Part shown: piece by piece, positions 24,001 through 35,600 of the stretch
Position numbering within the stretch: the stretch's first letter is position 1
How the letters are laid out: each line of letters starts with the position of its first letter
Source of the DNA: Orobanche coerulescens
Taxonomy: Eukaryota; Streptophyta; Magnoliopsida; Lamiales; Orobanchaceae
Reading direction: 5' to 3'
DNA: 64,000 bases
Assembly: GCA_033398695.1 (NCBI GenBank)
Contig: CM065818.1
Location: forward strand, 56,762,001-56,826,000
Notes under the pieces: model-generated
Database searches by the model: none
What the model saw: only the letters and a program-made list of their open reading frames with translations
What the model was told of the DNA's origin: nothing
Program-made: the position numbers and the translations under genes

Positions 24001-25113
24001 ATCCCCGTGGACCACAAATCCAGGGGCTTTCCCCTGAGCCACATCCTCTCGGATGCGCGCCAAAAACGGGTCTGAACCCTGATTCACTCTGATCGCCACC
24101 TCAAGTGGCGATGAAATCTCTAACATACAAAGTTGCCCTTGTACTCGCTGTAAGCAGACCTCGATCTCAGTTCTTAGGAATTCCTGCTGAAGCTCCTTTT
24201 GAACTGTTAAACGAGCAAGCATTTGCTCCTGATCGGACGTACGACTCAAGGAGTCGGAGACCACGTTCGCCTTGCCCGGGTGGTACAGGATCTCAATATC
24301 ATAATCTTTGATTAGTTCCAACCACCACCTCTGTCGCATATTTAACTCCTTCTGAGTAAATATATACTTCAAACTCTTATGATCGGTGAAAATCTAGCAG
24401 GTGACGCCATAAAGGTAATGATGCCAAATCTTCAACGCGAAAACCACGGCTGCTAGTTCAAGGTCATGGGTCTGGTAATTGACCTCGTAAGGTCTCAATT
24501 GCCGCGAAGCATAGGCAATAACTTTCCTGTTCTGCATTAATACACATCCAAGACCGTGTCCGGATGCGTCACTATAAACCACGAATCATTCCGTCCCTTG
24601 CGGTAAAGAAAGGACAGGTGCTGAAATTAACCGACTCTTAAGTTCCTCAAAATTCTGTTGACATACGTCGGACCACGTGTATTTCTTATCCTTCCATAAA
24701 AGGTTCGTCATGGGTTGAGCAATTTTAGAAAATCCTTCCACAAATCACCGATAATAACTAGCTAATCCGAGGAAACATCTAATTTCCTTAACATTCTTTG
24801 GAGGTTGCCAATCTCGGATAGCCTCCGTCTTCTGTGGGTCGACACGTACTCCGTCTGATGAAATCACATGTCCGAGAAACGTCACTTCGGACATCCAAAA
24901 CTCATATTTGGAAAACTTCCAATAAAGTTGCTCTCGTCTCAACACTTCGAGAACCTGATGAAGGTGAAATCCGTGCTCCTCTCGGTCATGAGAATAAATC
25001 AAAATGTCGTCAATGAAGACAACCACGAACTGATCCAAATAGTCGATGAAAACCCAATTCATTAATTCCATGAACACCGCAGGTGCATTAGTTAATCCAA
25101 ACGGCATTACCAT
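23989..25113 (-). pseudogene. Gyp2 RT (3' half) and RNase H, in three open pieces
   Basis: 25113-24745: [27 protein letters not shown] (catalytic pair intact), thumb with [20 protein letters not shown]. 24582-24394: RNase [21 protein letters not shown] and [14 protein letters not shown]. 24372-23989: [16 protein letters not shown] through [16 protein letters not shown] into the linker before integrase. Each junction is a single stop or a small indel. Confidence 0.92.
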
Positions 25114-25218
25114 AAACTCATAATGACAATAGCGTGTTCAAAACGCCATTCTAGCGATATCTGACTCTCGAATTCGCAACTGATGATATCCAGATCTTAA
25201 ATCGATCTTGGAAAATAC

Positions 25219-27402
25219 TTAAGCTCCCTGAAGTTGATCTAAGAGATCATCGATACGGGGTAGAGGATATTTATTATTGATCGTCACCCTGTTCAATTCC
25301 CGGTGATCAATACACAAGTGAAACGAACCATCCTTCTTCTTGACAAATAACACAGGTGCTCCCCACGGGGACACACTCGGTTGGATATAACCTTTCTCGG
25401 TCAAATACTCCAATTGATTCTTCAGTTCTTGCATTTCGGTCGGGGCCATCCGATATAGTGCCTCCGATATTGGGGATATACCAGGCTCCAACTCTATTGT
25501 GAATTCCACATCCCTCTGTGGGGGCAAACCAGGTAACTCATCTGAGAATACATCAGCATATTCTCTCACTACCGGAATATCCGCCAGCATCAGTGATGAT
25601 TTCTCGGTTTTGGTCATATAGCACCAATAACCAACATATCTCTGATTGAGTAATTTCACTGCTTTCATCATATTAATGACTCTACCGGAACGGCTGGGAT
25701 TACCTCCCTGAAATACACATTCGACTACAACGTCTGAAATGATAGTGACCATACGCTTGCGGACACTAATGATAGCATCGTTACGATCCATCCAATCAAT
25801 ACCCAAGATAATGTCGTCTCTCGGTAAATCTATCATGATCAGGTTTGCCAACCAAACACCGCCATTAAGCTGAATCGGAAAATTCTTAATCTCACGATCT
25901 CCAATAATTCTTCTACCGTCAGGTAGACCAATGATATAAGGTTCACAACTAGTAGCACTATCCAGATGAAGTCTACTCAAGCATGACTCGAAAATGAATG
26001 AATGCGATGCACCAGTATCAAAAAGGGTACACACAGGTTGAGATAGAATTTCCAGTGTACCTGAGATCATCCGGGCCTCCGGATCGTCAGTCCTCTTCAT
26101 CTCATAAATTCGGGGCTTGCTAGTCCCCGCACCGGACGCTCCTGTCTGATGACTATGGGCTCCGCCTTTGTTTGCTCCTGTCGTCTTGAACGACGCGGAC
26201 TGAGTGGCCTGATTCTGAACCGCTGACTGTATCGGGGCCTGAGATGACGCCGGAGTATGTTTGGAGTCTCTTCGGCAAAAACGGGCCTTATGCCCGGCAA
26301 TCCCATAGTTATTGCATGTGATAGTCTGTCTCGGACACTTGGTGCTGAAATGACCAAGTTCTCCACAGTTGAAGCAGGTGATGGCCGAACTGGCTGCTCG
26401 GGACTGAGATTCCGCGGGTCTAGGTGACATAGGAGGTCTCTCAGAAAAAGTAGGTCCCACACAAGGCTTCTTGAAGCTTTCCTGATTGCCTTCAGGTTGA
26501 TTACGATTCTTAGACTTCTTGCTAGCAGATGTAGGTTCCTGCTTAGCAATCTCCTTAGCAGTAAGCTCATAAGTAAGAGCTTTCTCGATGAATTCGGCCA
26601 TGGTGGTGCAATTGTGATTAAGAAATTTCATCTGCATACGAGGATTCAATCTCTTGCTGAAATACTTGATCTTGTCCGCCTCAGAGTGAATAATAGATGA
26701 GGCGAAAGGAAGTAGCTCCTGGAATTTCTCGGCGATGGCGAGAACATCATCGTCCGCTGAGAGGTCGGAAGTGAGTAATTCTGATAACTTGGCCTCTCTA
26801 AGTGAGGCCGGATAATACCTCTCCATCATGAGAGTCTTGAATTGATCCCAAGTACAAGATCCGTCGGTGGGCTTCAACGATAACCACCATGAGTGAGCGC
26901 CCTTACCCAAATAGTAAGCCGCAACTGAAACTTTGTGCCCTTCGGGACACTCCACCATAACAAATAACTTCTCGAAATGCTCAAGCCAGTGAACAATATC
27001 CGCCAGCTCAGACGAGCCCTCAAAAGTAGGTGGTCTTTGGCAAGAGATGTCGCCGATAATACTGCTCACACTCCTCTCTTGACCCTGAGGTGGCGGCGGA
27101 GGAGCATCCTGATTCTGAGTAGCTGAGTTCTGCATCGTCTCCATGAGGCGTGCCATCTGTGTCATATGGGCCATCGTGCCCTGCATAAACGCGAGTGGGT
27201 CAACCCGAACACCTTCTGATTGAGCTGTGTCCCGGGTACGAATCCCTGACAGTGAATGATCATTTCCGGGTGAATGAGTGGCAGCGTCGCTGCTCGATGA
27301 ATTAGCATTATTCCTCACGTTCGCGCGTGTATTCAGAAGAGCTCTCGGGTTTCGGCCTGCACCGCGGCCTCTTCCCCCGCGTCCTCTGCTAGCTCTCTCC
27401 AT
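25219..27402 (-). pseudogene. Gyp2 gag-protease-RT(N) polyprotein, 727 codons open
   Basis: This is the longest open frame in the window. It starts with an RG-rich tail (residues 1-20). The capsid domain is at about 130-290. Two zinc knuckles follow: [14 protein letters not shown] near residue 340 is intact, and [14 protein letters not shown] near 358 has its second Cys changed to Tyr. The protease has [13 protein letters not shown] (DTGA near 461), and the RT N-terminus has [18 protein letters not shown] near 680. It ends at a TAA in the QLQGA-stop-VFSKIDL context, right at the RT active-site motif. Gag and Pol are fused in one frame, as in this chromovirus group. The remaining RT carries further stops, so no active enzyme is made. 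Confidence 0.95.
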
Positions 27403-27761
27403 ACTGAAGTAGGAAAGTCACATGATAGTTATAGATCTCGCATGAGTACCGCATTATGATTACGTTATGAAATGATAATAATGAGCATACGCGCTCTAAC
27501 ATAATGATTACATGAATGATCAACTGAGGTGACATGATTATGTGATGAAATTATTGAAATGATTATCTTGAACAAGTTAACAAGATTAATGATACGATAC
27601 TTACAATCAGCAACTGAGCAATGAAATGAACTGAGTCATTAATGAATTAACATGATCGATATGATCAAAATGAAAATGATAATTGAGGATTGTTGACTGT
27701 TGAATGATGAATGAGTGATTCTTATTGCCAGAAATTATACCATTGCGTCAGAAATCTTATG
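27403..27761 (-). other. Gyp2 leader, truncated, no primer-binding site
   Basis: The leader matches that of Gyp1 (20015-20380) up to GCGTCAGAAATCT, then jumps to LTR sequence TACAGTGG. About 130 bases of leader, the primer-binding site and the first two dozen bases of the LTR are gone. Gyp2 could not prime reverse transcription. Confidence 0.8.
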
Positions 27762-30102
27762 TACAGTGGCGTGGACTTCCCGACTGGGACCCACCAGGCG
27801 AATGAAAATTTATGACTTAAATAATATAATTGTAGTACCGAACCACATTATATCATTAATTACTCCGATGAGGAGTTTCAAGTACAACATACCCAAGATA
27901 ATACCGAATACATGTATATTTTATATGAAGATAAAATATACAACACTGAAATAAATGAGTATTCAAACGAAAATCTGCAGCGGAAATAAAATGAAGAAAC
28001 ACGAATGACTGCAAAGGACTGGGGGCCCCTACTAGTATCACTGGGACTCCTCGCCGTCAACGTTCTCTTCCCGTGCCTTAGTCTTGCCATGACCTGAAAA
28101 CAACATCCCCCAATGGGGTCAGTTACACAGAACAACAATCCTCAAGAGTTGAATAAACACAATCATGATATATCTAAATTATGAAATTAAGCTGAAGAGG
28201 GGCATCACAGTACGCCCGTAATGGTATGTGCAAGTGCACAAGACGAGTGTCCGGACACACCCGCCCTTGTACCTCATTAGTATCACGGAGGTACGTTACC
28301 GTGTGCACAGTTCATTGTGTCGGTGAACCCGATCACATGACTATCATGTGCCGACTAAAATTTCCACACATCCCCACCCGGCCACGCAATATGAACCTAG
28401 AAGGTCATATGAATAGGAATGATCATAATGAACATTAATGAATAACAATCCGACAAGGTCAAGAATGACTCACCGAGATGAAATAATAGTGAAATGAATG
28501 ATAGCTCACTGAAATGATCGGAACCGTCGTTCCTCGTGAATTGAATGATTAGTTTGGTAATTACAAGTCTCAACATGATTATTATACTATGAATGAATAT
28601 GATTTATGAATGAACAACAACAAAAGGAATGAGTATCCTTTTAACCTAGTAAGAATTAACTTACTCAACACCGGTGAAGAATGTCCTTCCTCGAACAAAC
28701 GTCCCATAATGAGATGTCCGTCGCTCGAACAACCTTGAATAACATAATTACCCACAATCCGTTCAATATACGTATCAAGCACGATTATAACTCACTCAAA
28801 ACATCGATACGAATAATCCAAGTTCATTGGGGCATTATAACAAACACGTTGTAACCAATCTTCGAGTGTTTACAACCAATCCTCAAATATATCGATACCA
28901 ACCTCCATGGAGTGATTCAATCCAACAAAACATCTTCAACACAATCAATAATCCAAAATGAATACACAATTCGAGATTTCAACAACATCTAATTGAAAAC
29001 CCCCAAATCCAAATCAATATTCAAAGTGTTCTTGAATAATCCCAATTAATCCGATGATAATCCTTAACAATTCGTAATCACAAGTATATCACTTCATATA
29101 TCATGATTATCACATCCAAAACATCATATCCCAACTCAAAATCAAAAACCAAGGTGTTGAAAAATTTACTTTTGAAGATCCAAACACTTCGATCCGGTGA
29201 AATCGTGTTAAATCGACTATCCAAGCTTGCCAATCCAATATATATGCTTAGAACACTCCTACACAAGTGATGTGATGAAGAAAATCTCTCCCAAGAACTT
29301 CTCTGTCGGAACTCAAGTGAAGAAGGGGTGAAATGAGTGCAAAAATCCCGTCTAGGTCTATATAAACTGCCGAATGTTACGGCCGTAACTCGGCCTACTT
29401 ACGGCCGTAACCTCTCCAAGTCAACAGCCTTACAGCCGTGACCAGCCACATCGTACGGGCATAACTCGGTTTCGTCGAAAGTCTGCCGACAGACTTACAA
29501 CCGTACCCGCACATGCCTTACGGGCGTAACTCGACTGATACGGTCGTACTCGGCACATTCTTACGGGTGTATGAAGCCTTCGTCGAAACTGACCGGACAC
29601 CCTGCTCGAAATCGTACGACTGTAACCGGCCAAGCCTTATGGCCGTACCTGCCTCAACTTACGGCCGTATGCTGCAACCTTTATGGCCGTAAGTACCCTT
29701 CGTCCGACATTACCTAAAAACAACGAATGCAAGTTACGGCCGTAATGCAAGCATGTTATGGCCGTAACTCGCTGTTGTATGCCAACGAAACGATAATTCT
29801 GTCTACTCGATACACATCGCTGAATGATCCGACATACCATAATTGTATGAATATAATTGAGTCCGATAACATGCAATAGATGATACTTCCAATATAAGAC
29901 TACCCATCATGATGATTATGAAGATACTCTCGTCTCGATACTCAAACGGAGATGAATCACGATAGGTAATTGATACACGGCTAAAAATACGCCAACGATG
30001 AATACAATGAATGAACGTGAATGCTGAATGATTATTAATGAATGAAAATTACTGAGTGACAATTACTGAATGATAATGAATGAATTACAACCGGGTATTA
30101 CA
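27762..30102 (-). mobile_element. Gyp2 LTR-c (5' LTR, edge-deleted)
   Basis: It matches LTR-a from TACAGTG onward and ends GGGTATTACA at 30102. The palindrome array (29380-29770) and TATA box (29358-29367) are complete. The first bases (TGTAACACCCCAAACTAG...) are deleted together with the adjoining leader. CCGAC follows it, matching CCGAT before LTR-a in four of five bases. Confidence 0.9.
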
Positions 30103-30389
30103 CCGACACATTACAGTTAAAAAGCTGATGACTTGGAACTCTTAGTCCGCTCATCGAGCGACGGAGCTTCACGGCAGAAAGATTGCAGCCTAGAAACACC
30201 AACTCTTGTTGTGACCATAAGCTCATCAGATTTCCTCTATCTTCGACTCGGGCACTCGTTCAGATGATGACGAAGCTAGCTCGTAGACTAAGGCTCAATT
30301 CTGATAATCTCTCAACATAGTGCAAGTGAGTCCCGCCATATACTTGCGAATCTCCGGCTTCATCCGCATGTCAAAATGATGGATCTTCT
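30103..30389 (-). pseudogene. Gyp0 gag fragment
   Basis: The minus strand reads KIHHFDMRMKPEIRKYMAGL, then a decayed LRDYQN..ALVYEL stretch with stops. This matches the MIHFDMRMKLEVQRYM block of the Gyp4 gag. It is cut on the right by Cop3 and on the left by the Gyp1/Gyp2 array; the downstream zinc knuckle is at 12891-12930. Confidence 0.8.
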
Positions 30390-31897
30390 TGTTGGGAACA
30401 GTACACTAGGACATTCGATGTGTCTAGATTTATAATTGTCACATTTAAGTAAAAAGTTATTTGATATCATTTATTTCTCGTTGATTATTATAATGTGTGC
30501 ATGTTTTAATATTATAATAATCGAATAATAGTTATTCACGAATAATAGTTATTCACGAATAATAAGATTATTCAAATGTCCCTAGTACAACTGCGTTGAG
30601 TAGAGACTCAAGTGATTAATATACTAGTATAATTTTGATTGTTAATCATCGGATGATTATGTGTATGGTACAGATCAATCTTATGGGTATTGGTTGGAAA
30701 ACTAATACTGGACAGACCCGCATTGAGATCACTGCATGGAAATGTCATAAGTGAATATCAATATAATAGTATGTCAATAAATCCTTGAACCTGAGATTAT
30801 CCTAAATTCCAACATGATAACTGATGTGCCTTGATGTAATCCAACGTCATCTGAAACATGGTGATCATAAAGGATAGCGATCGGGATTAGTGGGAGTCAT
30901 GTAGAGGGCAATGAATAATCAAGATGGGGATTTGTCCCTCTCTTTTGTGAGAGAGATATCTGCTGGGCCACTCGATAAGTTGGACTGAAAGAAATGCATG
31001 GTCATGCTCAAATGAAGAGTCATTTGATTCAATCAGTCTACTTAAGATCGAGAAAGCATTTTAACATAATAAGTATGACAATCTCTATAACTTAGTTCAA
31101 ATATGATATCGCGTGACAAAGGGATTTGACACATTAAAAGGTTTAATAGACTATTAACTTATATTATTTGGGTAATCATAATGTCTTGATAGAGGCCGTT
31201 TATGATTTATTATTTAATAAGGTATTAAATAATTGCCAACATAATATAAGCCTTTGGGTCGCACATACGAAAATTATAGACAAGCAGGAATAAATATCAA
31301 CTGGGAATAATAAATATAATATTGGATATTATATTTATAAGGAGATTAAATAATAAGTAATATATAATATTGGATATTATATATATTATATTATTTAATA
31401 AGATGAGGGGTAACTAAGCAAATACTAGATTCTTGAATCTAGGGATTACTTAGTATAAATAAGAGATCCATGACAAGGAGTTGTCATAAGAAATCAACAT
31501 AAAATCCTCCCCCCCCCCCCAAAGAAGAAAGAAAAAAATCGGCCTCCACCTCTTACTGTTGGAGAACGAAGTCGGTCATCTTCTTCCCTTAGTTGATCTT
31601 GATCAATAGTACAATCCTTCTAGTAAGGAATTTGTGTTGTACTATTTATCAATATTATTCGTAAGGATCTAGCAATCCGGCTTGTGGAATTGTTCGTGTG
31701 TGGATCACCCAAAGAGGAAGGAGATATTCATCTGCTTATAGCCGGATCTAGACCTGTTCGTCGGAGTAAGGTAATTCGATTAACCTTTCAAACAAACAAT
31801 TAAATTACTGCATGAGATCCTTAACTAGATTTTCATACTTATTCTTCCGCTGCGTTTTACTCTTGATTTATGTATTCGATGCATGAAAAGCCCAACA
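30390..31897 (+). mobile_element. Cop3 5' LTR (1508 bp)
   Basis: It begins TGTTGGGAAC and ends AAGCCCAACA (TGTTGGG/CCCAACA inverted ends), followed at once by a primer-binding site. A TATA box TATAAATAAG is at 31454-31463. A run of 12 C lies near 31509-31520 in the R region. The partner 3' LTR is absent because the element is replaced by gypsy sequence at about 34225. Confidence 0.9.
31454..31463 (+). promoter_or_regulatory. Cop3 LTR TATA box
   Basis: TATAAATAAG lies about 435 bases before the LTR end, a normal U3/R position. Transcription would start near 31485-31495; this start is inferred from spacing. Confidence 0.6.
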
Positions 31898-31898
31898 G

Positions 31899-31910
31899 TG
31901 GTATCGGAGA
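31899..31910 (+). other. Cop3 primer-binding site (tRNA-iMet type)
   Basis: TGGTATCGGAGA follows the LTR end by one base, complementary to the 3' end of initiator tRNA-Met with one or two changes. Confidence 0.88.
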
Positions 31911-32169
31911 CAACCTGCAAGTAATTTAATTGTTTATATAGAACATGTTTATGTGTAAATTATGTTCTTGATTATGTTTATAAAATATAGATTGCAAAAA
32001 ATAATTTTTCCTAGTTTAATTTGATTAAATTGGATCGTCAAAAATTAATTTTCTGGACTGTTTTCGCGAATTTCTGCTCCAGAACTATTCTGGAACAGAT
32101 CTGTTTCGAGACGGGTCGGGTCGGGTCGGATCTGGACCAGCGGGTCGTTTTAATTAGCAAAAGACTTTT

Positions 32170-32240
32170 GTTATGAGAGGAGTTTGATCCCTTGACAATA
32201 GGAAACACCGGAACTGACTTACCAAGTGGTCTACCATTTT
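32170..32240 (-). other. tRNA-like module 1 (antisense)
   Basis: On the minus strand an A-box-like motif TAGACCACTTGG (32222-32233) is followed 31 bases later by a B-box-like motif GGGATCAAACTCC (32179-32191). The D-arm pairs GAC with GTC around a GG-containing loop. The anticodon arm is degenerate and no clean acceptor stem is seen. Not a functional tRNA gene. Confidence 0.55.
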
Positions 32241-32311
32241 ATTTTGGAAATAACACACGGAAGTTTTTATAAAAGGTAAAGAAATCTGCTTTAAATATTG
32301 CAAAATATTTT

Positions 32312-32382
32312 GCAAAATGCGGGGATCGATCCCGAACCTCTCGGCTTTATATCCGGCGCTTTTCCATCTACGCTGGCCGTGT
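32312..32382 (-). other. tRNA-like module 2 (antisense)
   Basis: The minus strand has CAGCGTAGATGG (A-box-like, 32364-32375) and GGGATCGATCCCC (B-box-like, 32321-32333). The T-arm folds as CGGG/CCCG around ATCGATC, and the D-arm as GCG/CGC around TAGATGGAAAA. A weak anticodon stem CGG/CCG is possible. It sits 142 bases after module 1, box to box. Confidence 0.6.
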
Positions 32383-32454
32383 GAAGGTGATAATGTATCA
32401 CAGATTTTATATTATAAGATCAATATGTTTCAAACCAAATGTTCCAAACTGATT

Positions 32455-32530
32455 TGTAGCTCGCGGGTTTCGAACCCGCGTGGTTCTGTTGTAGAACTCT
32501 GACTGGACCAATTGGGCTGCAGGTCTGGAT
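32455..32530 (-). other. tRNA-like module 3 (antisense), best preserved
   Basis: The minus strand has CAGCCCAATTGG (A-box-like, 32508-32519) and GGGTTCGAAACCC (good B box, 32465-32477). The T-arm GCGGG/CCCGC with loop TTCGAAA is perfect. The anticodon arm GTTC/GAAC has a seven-base loop (32483-32497). It sits 144 bases after module 2. Confidence 0.7.
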
Positions 32531-33586
32531 TGTTGATTTGTAACACAATTTTTTTATTTATTGTCTGATTGTCACACAGATTTATTATTTAGTATATTAC
32601 GTGCTTTTATTAATTATTTGATAATTATTTATGGTATATGTATGGTGTGTGGCATGACCATAAATTGACCAATATGATTGGATATATTATTTCTTTATGG
32701 GTTGGTTCTACGGCTTGCATGTCGTTTAATTATAATTGGTTTTACGGCCTGCGAGTCATCTATTGTTTTACGGCCTATGTGTCGTTTTCACCTTTTGTAA
32801 TTTAATTTACTAGTGTAGTGTTAAATTTTATTAACGTAATGAAGACAAGAAGGACGAGGAGGACATACTCGAGGAGACAATTGATCGTGTAGGACGTCCC
32901 AAGGAGTTGGGCAGATCAATGAAGAACAAATGCAACCTTTTAGATTGACCCTTGTGATTTTCATGTTGGCTCATGGAAATCACGTTAGGAATTATGGTCA
33001 TGCTATACACGGTCATATGCTTTTATTGTCATGTGATGCGATGTATGTTTAAATTTATGCATGTATGTGATGCTATGTATGTTTAAATGTATGTTAGCAA
33101 ACATAGACATATACATAGGATAAAATCCCTCGTTAAAATTTTTAAATATCGTTCAATTAAAACACCTATCAAGACTTCGATCATCTTGAGCAGGTCATGC
33201 CAAAGCTGGGTGCCTGGATTATATTAGTAAGGTGGGATGGGTAGTGGTGATACCTATATGTTTTTATGAACTAAGAATTCAAAAGAGTTTTGAACCTTAA
33301 GGCATAAGATGGGATTATAACATGCTTGGGCATAAGATGTCAAATCCCATGAATATAATCTAAGAGTTACATATGATGTAATCGATAAAGAGTTATCCAC
33401 CTAAAATAGCACAATTATAGGCGTCATACCAAAGCTAAGTTTTGAATTGTGCAAAATGGGGTCTTAGCCCACTAAAATTACAATTGTAGTAAAATTGAGG
33501 GTACTTTGTTTTAGTGTGAGTATTTTTAGAGAAATAAAATAATGTAAGTAAATACTTTGCATAATGAATTTTATATATAATATAGA

Positions 33587-34225
33587 ATGGCATCAAACAA
33601 CATGTCCACCATTTCACTGCGATCCGTCCTTGAGAAGGACATGCTCAAAGAAAACAGCAGCAATTATCTGGATTGGATCCAGATCTTGAGAACAGTTCTC
33701 AATCAAGAAAGAAAGTTGTATGTTCTTGAGGAAGAAATTCCCGATGTGCCTGCTGGCAATGCTAACAAAGAAATAAAAGACAAATGAAAGAAATATTGTG
33801 ATGATTCCATTGATGTCAGTTGTCTTATGTTGGCTACCATTTGTCCAGAACTTGAGAAGAATCTGGAGAAAATGGAAGCTTATGAGCTAAATGCACACCT
33901 CAAGGAAACTTTCTCGAAGCATGCTAGGCAAGAGAGGTATGAGACCTTTCAAGCCTTGTATGCTTGCAAGATGGTTGAGGGGACATTTGTCAGCGCTCAT
34001 GTACTCAAGATGAAAGGATATATTGATCATCTTGAGAGGCTTGGTTTTCCACTTTCTAAGGAGCACTCCATGGATGTGATCCAAAACTCATTGCCCGATA
34101 GTTTCGGTCAGTTCATTATGAACTATAATATGAATGAAATGGAGAAGTCTATTGCTGAGCTGCATGTGATGCTTAAAACGGCTGAGCAGAATATTAAGAA
34201 GAAACCAAGCCACGTGCTGATGGTC
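33587..34225 (+). pseudogene. Cop3 copia gag (one stop, 3' end replaced)
   Basis: The ATG at 33587 opens a copia gag: MASNNMSTISLRSVLEKDML, then NSSNYLDWIQILRTVLNQER (typical N-terminal gag). A TGA stop at about 33785 sits where relatives have Trp (DK-stop-KKYCDD). The frame then continues, with LATICPELEKNLEKMEAYEL, ETFQALYACKMVEG, HVLKMKGYIDHLERLGFPLS and NSLPDSFGQFIMNYNMN. After about 34225 the sequence switches to gypsy RNase H. Zinc knuckle, protease and pol are absent. Confidence 0.9.
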
Positions 34226-34611
34226 AGCAAATGGAAGTCCTTGTGGTGTTTGCATTGAAGATTTGGAGACACTATTTATATGGTTCTTCTTGTCGAGTGT
34301 ATACGGATCATAAGAGATTGAAGTATATATTCACGCAGAAGGAGTTTAATATGCATCAATGGCGATGGTTGGAATTGATTAAAGATTATGATCTTGACAT
34401 TCTTTACCATCCAGGTAAAGCGAATGGCGTTGCCGATGCTTTGAGCTGCAAGTCAGTCGTGTTGCGGAGATTGGAATTACTTACCATTCAACCAGAGCTC
34501 AGACGTGAGTTATTTGATCTAGAGATTGAAGTTTGGCCTCAAAGATCTCAAGGAAAATTACGTTTCCTCGAGATTACGTCCTCTGTAATGGAAGATATTA
34601 AGTCCAAATAG
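34226..34611 (+). pseudogene. Gyp3 RNase H (3' part)
   Basis: The gypsy sequence starts inside RNase [38 protein letters not shown] (catalytic Asp in TDHK), [19 protein letters not shown], then the linker to integrase, ending in a TAG stop at 34609. Gag, protease, RT and 5' LTR are missing. The join with Cop3 gag at about 34225 has no visible LTR or target duplication. Confidence 0.9.
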
Positions 34612-35600
34612 TTGAACGATCTCTTATTTATGCAGCTTCGGGAAGACGTTGTTAAACGAAAGGCTCCTGGATTTTTAATCGATCAAGACGGAGTTCTTTG
34701 GTTTCGAGGTAGAACTTGTGTACCTAAGTGGGATGATCTCAAGCAAGTGATTTTGAATGAAGCACATTCTACTCCGTACTCGATTCATCCGGGTACGAGT
34801 AAAATGTATAAAGACTTGAAGAAAAAATTTTGGTGGTGGAACATGAAGAAGGATGTAACGGAATTCGTGTCGAAATGCTTGACTTGTCAACAGGTTAAAG
34901 CTGAGCATCAAAGATCTGCCGGGAAGTTACAACCGTTACCAATTCCGGAATGGAAGTGGGAAGACATCGCGATGGATTTTATTGTGGGAATGTCAAGGAC
35001 ACAAATCGGAACGAATATGATTTGGGTAATCGTAGATTGGTTAACCAAATCAGCACATTTTCTGGGCATTAGAGATACTTGAGGACCAGAGAGGTTAGCT
35101 CGTTTGTTCATTGCAGAGATTGTGAGACTCCATGATACCCCAAAGAGTATTGCTTCGGATCGCGATGGTTGTTTGGTGTCACATTTCTGGCATGCAGTAC
35201 ATCAAGCACTACCGAACTGAATTTTAGTACCGCTTATCATCTTCAGACGGATGGACAGTCGGAGAGAATGATCCAAACATTGGAATACATGTTAAGGGCT
35301 TGTGTGTTGGATTGGAAAGAAGATTGGTAGATTCATTTACCATTGATCATATTTGCGTATAATAATAGTTGGCATTGTTCGATTGGAATGGCTCTGTTTG
35401 AAACATTATATGGAAGACGATGTAGATCGCCAATTTGTTGGGATGAACCATACGAGTTACTTGGAGTTGAACCGGACTTAATGATTCAAACACGGGAAAA
35501 AGTCGCAGTTATTCGACAAAGGTTCTTGACCGCCTAAAGTCGACAGAAGTCATGTGCCGACGTTCGACATCGACCATTAGAGTTTCAGGCAGGAGATCAT
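34612..35600 (+). pseudogene. Gyp3 integrase, broken
   Basis: 34612-35082: HHCC domain (NEAHSTPYSIHPGTSKMYKDL, KCLTCQQ) and core start (AMDFIVGMSRTQIGTNMIWV; VDWLTKSAHFLGI where relatives have VDRLTK). A TGA stop at 35080 replaces the Trp of DTWGPERLA. 35083-35340 is broken by a frameshift near 35215 (KSIASDRDGCLVSHFW still readable). 35343-35537 holds FAYNNSWHCSIGMALFETLYGRR. A stop near 35535 replaces Gln of LTAQSRQ. Confidence 0.9.

Larger units (their letters stand above)
31911..33586 (+). other. Cop3 long 5' leader
   Basis: There are about 1.68 kb between the primer-binding site and the gag ATG with no long open frame. The leader contains a GGGTC tandem tract (32112-32130), three tRNA-like modules on the opposite strand (32170-32530), a short TACGGCCTGCGAGTCGT-like repeat at 32710-32790, and otherwise A/T-rich sequence. 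Confidence 0.75.

Noticed and set aside
32455..32530. Functional tRNA gene
   Set aside because: A and B boxes and T-arm are good, but there is no paired acceptor stem and the loop lacks the usual U33, so it is called tRNA-like only.
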